6,256 bases of DNA, taken from NCBI GenBank assembly GCA_003224635.1, contig QHZK01000196.1, positions 1 to 6,256 on the forward strand. The letters run 5' to 3'. The notes beneath the pieces are model-generated. The model searched no databases. It was not told where the DNA came from and saw only the letters and a program-made list of their open reading frames with translations. Origin of the DNA: Acidobacteriota bacterium (GTDB taxonomy: Bacteria > Acidobacteriota > Terriglobia > UBA7540). Positions 4,916-6,256 of this stretch are shown piece after piece. Both the position numbers and the translations under genes were made by a program. The stretch's first letter is position 1. Every line of letters begins with the position of its first letter.

Positions 4916-6256
4916 ATGAGGATCGAAAAGGATGTCGCGCCTGCCGTCGAGGGGGCGACACTTCTCGAGCGCAAGCTCGAAGACAAGACCGCCCAAGTGG
5001 GCGTCATCGGACTGGGCTACGTCGGGTTGCCCCTCGCGCTCTTGTTCGCGCGCAAAGGATTCGCGACCACCGGCTTTGACGTCGACCCCGCCAAGGTCGA
5101 GAAGCTCGAGCGGGGGGAGAGTTACATCAGCCACATTCGGCCGGCGGCCATCTCGGAGGAAGTCAAACGGAAGCATTTCCGAGCCACAGACGATTTCGCC
5201 GCGCTCGAAGCCATGGACGCCTGCCTGGTTTGCGTTCCCACGCCTCTCGACGAACACCGCGAGCCGGATCTTTCCTACATCCGAAACACGGCCGAGGAGA
5301 TCAGCGCCCACTTGCGCCCGGGCCAGCTTATCGTACTCGAGAGCACAACCTACCCGGGAACCACCGAAGAGGTCATGCTGCCGATCCTTGAGAGGTCGGG
5401 GTTGCGCTGTCCGGCAGCGGCCTACCACACGAATGGCCGGGCCGTCGAATCCCGCGAGTCCTTGCGGGCGGACTTCCTTCTGGCTTTCTCGCCCGAGCGC
5501 GAGGACCCCGGAAACACGGAATTCCAGACTCACCGAATTCCCAAGCTCATCGGGGGCGTCAATGGTCCAAGCGCCTTGGCGGCCCAGGCCTTGTACGGTC
5601 AGGTCTTCGAGGGAACGCTCCTGGTGAGCTCTTGCAAAATCGCGGAGATGGCAAAGCTTCTCGAGAACATCTACCGCTGCGTCAACATCGCCCTGATCAA
5701 TGAACTGAAGCTATTGAGCCTGCGCATGGGCATCGACGTGTGGGAAGTGATCGAAGCCGCGAAGACCAAGCCTTTCGGCTTTACCGCTTTCTATCCGGGT
5801 CCGGGCCTGGGAGGCCATTGCATCCCGATTGATCCCTTCTATCTCACCTGGAAGGCCCGAGAATATGAATTCCCAACGCGCTTCATTGAACTGGCCGGCG
5901 AGATAAACGCCTCCATGCCCGACCACGTGGTTGCGGCCGCGAGCGAGGCCCTTAACCACCGCCAGCAGTGCCTGCAGGGGTCGAGAATCCTGATCCTGGG
6001 GATCGCCTACAAGAAGGACGTCGACGACCTGCGCGAGTCGCCCGCCTTGCGTATCATGGAGCTCCTCACGGAACGTGGCGCGCGCGTTGATTATCACGAC
6101 CCCTACTTCCCTCGACTGCACAAGATGCGCCGCTATGACTTTCGCCTCTCCTCCGTCGACCTCACGCCCGAGGCGCTCTCCGGGTACGATGCGGTCCTGA
6201 TCGTCACCAACCATTCCAGCTACGACTACGATTCCATCGTCCGCCACGCGCGGCTG
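4916..6256 (+). CDS. wbpA: UDP-N-acetylglucosamine 6-dehydrogenase (WbpA type), C-terminus cut by window edge
   Basis: The frame is open for 447 codons to the right edge, and only a short tail should be missing. The enzyme oxidises C6 of a UDP-hexose in two NAD-dependent steps to the UDP-uronic acid, most likely UDP-GlcNAc to UDP-GlcNAcA. The N-terminal NAD domain has VGVIGLGYVGLPLA (28-41). The central domain has ESTTYPGTTEEV (142-153), SPEREDPGN (192-200) and AEMAKLLENIYR (243-254, with conserved Lys247 and Asn251). PGPGLGGHCIPIDPFYLTWKA (294-314) carries the catalytic Cys302. The C-terminal domain has LGIAYKKDVDDLRESPAL (361-378) and DYHDPY (392-397). The SPEREDPGN and GHCIPIDPFYLTWKA segments are typical of the UDP-GlcNAc class (WbpA) more than of UDP-glucose dehydrogenase (Ugd), but substrate is not proven. 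An unusual extra segment of about 17 residues lies between SGL (161-163) and DF (186-187). A strong ribosome binding site precedes the ATG. It follows the amidotransferase after 211 bases in the same orientation. Confidence 0.92.
   Translation, partial: MRIEKDVAPAVEGATLLERKLEDKTAQVGVIGLGYVGLPLALLFARKGFATTGFDVDPAKVEKLERGESYISHIRPAAISEEVKRKHFRATDDFAALEAMDACLVCVPTPLDEHREPDLSYIRNTAEEISAHLRPGQLIVLESTTYPGTTEEVMLPILERSGLRCPAAAYHTNGRAVESRESLRADFLLAFSPEREDPGNTEFQTHRIPKLIGGVNGPSALAAQALYGQVFEGTLLVSSCKIAEMAKLLENIYRCVNIALINELKLLSLRMGIDVWEVIEAAKTKPFGFTAFYPGPGLGGHCIPIDPFYLTWKAREYEFPTRFIELAGEINASMPDHVVAAASEALNHRQQCLQGSRILILGIAYKKDVDDLRESPALRIMELLTERGARVDYHDPYFPRLHKMRRYDFRLSSVDLTPEALSGYDAVLIVTNHSSYDYDSIVRHARL

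Noticed and set aside
4892..5533. Minus- and plus-strand ORFs overlapping the dehydrogenase 5' half (also 4932-5627 +)
   Set aside because: The ATG 4916 frame carries every expected dehydrogenase motif with a good ribosome binding site. The others are out-of-frame shadows of low complexity.
1..6256. Search for tRNA, rRNA, CRISPR arrays, insertion-sequence ends and phage attachment sites
   Set aside because: I saw no cloverleaf-like segment, regular spaced repeats, transposase motifs or terminal inverted repeats. The repeated DNA in the first 1.3 kb is explained by the Asp-box protein repeats.

Overview
The window is GC-rich bacterial DNA. All four protein-coding genes that I can support lie on the + strand. 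I judge the host most likely to be an Acidobacteriota member or a similar soil or environmental lineage. This rests on a large Asp-box propeller protein, strongly GC-ending codons, and a copy of the GTCATgCTGAGCGAAGC-type dispersed repeat (the source of the spurious peptide CHAERS...). It is inference, not proof.

Layout. (1) Bases 2-1339 hold the 3' part of a multi-Asp-box (BNR/sortilin-type) beta-propeller gene; it is open at the left edge. (2) Bases 1340-1599 are a non-coding gap with the dispersed repeat, a perfect 7-bp stem-loop and a weak promoter-like pair. (3) Bases 1600-2631 encode a UDP-glucuronate 4-epimerase-type SDR enzyme, starting at GTG. (4) Bases 2632-2745 are a short gap whose last part can fold into a hairpin ending two bases before the next ATG. 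(5) Bases 2746-4704 encode a class II (glutamine-dependent) asparagine synthetase-like amidotransferase of the capsule/O-antigen-locus kind, with all readable catalytic motifs present. (6) Bases 4705-4915 are a gap with no confident gene, though a 69-codon ORF spans it. (7) Bases 4916-6256 encode a WbpA-type UDP-N-acetylglucosamine 6-dehydrogenase, complete except for its extreme C-terminus at the right edge.

The last three genes form a coherent surface-polysaccharide segment: a dehydrogenase that makes a UDP-uronic acid, an epimerase that inverts C4 of a UDP-uronic acid, and an amidotransferase that could turn a uronic carboxylate into an amide. The same enzyme trio occurs in loci that make amidated uronic acids such as GalNAcAN. 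The epimerase resembles the UDP-GlcA class while the dehydrogenase resembles the UDP-GlcNAc class, so the exact sugar is open. I see no wholly new system. The points most worth checking are the possible amidated-uronate pathway, an unusual insertion of about 17 residues in the dehydrogenase, the hairpin at the amidotransferase start, and the dispersed repeat.
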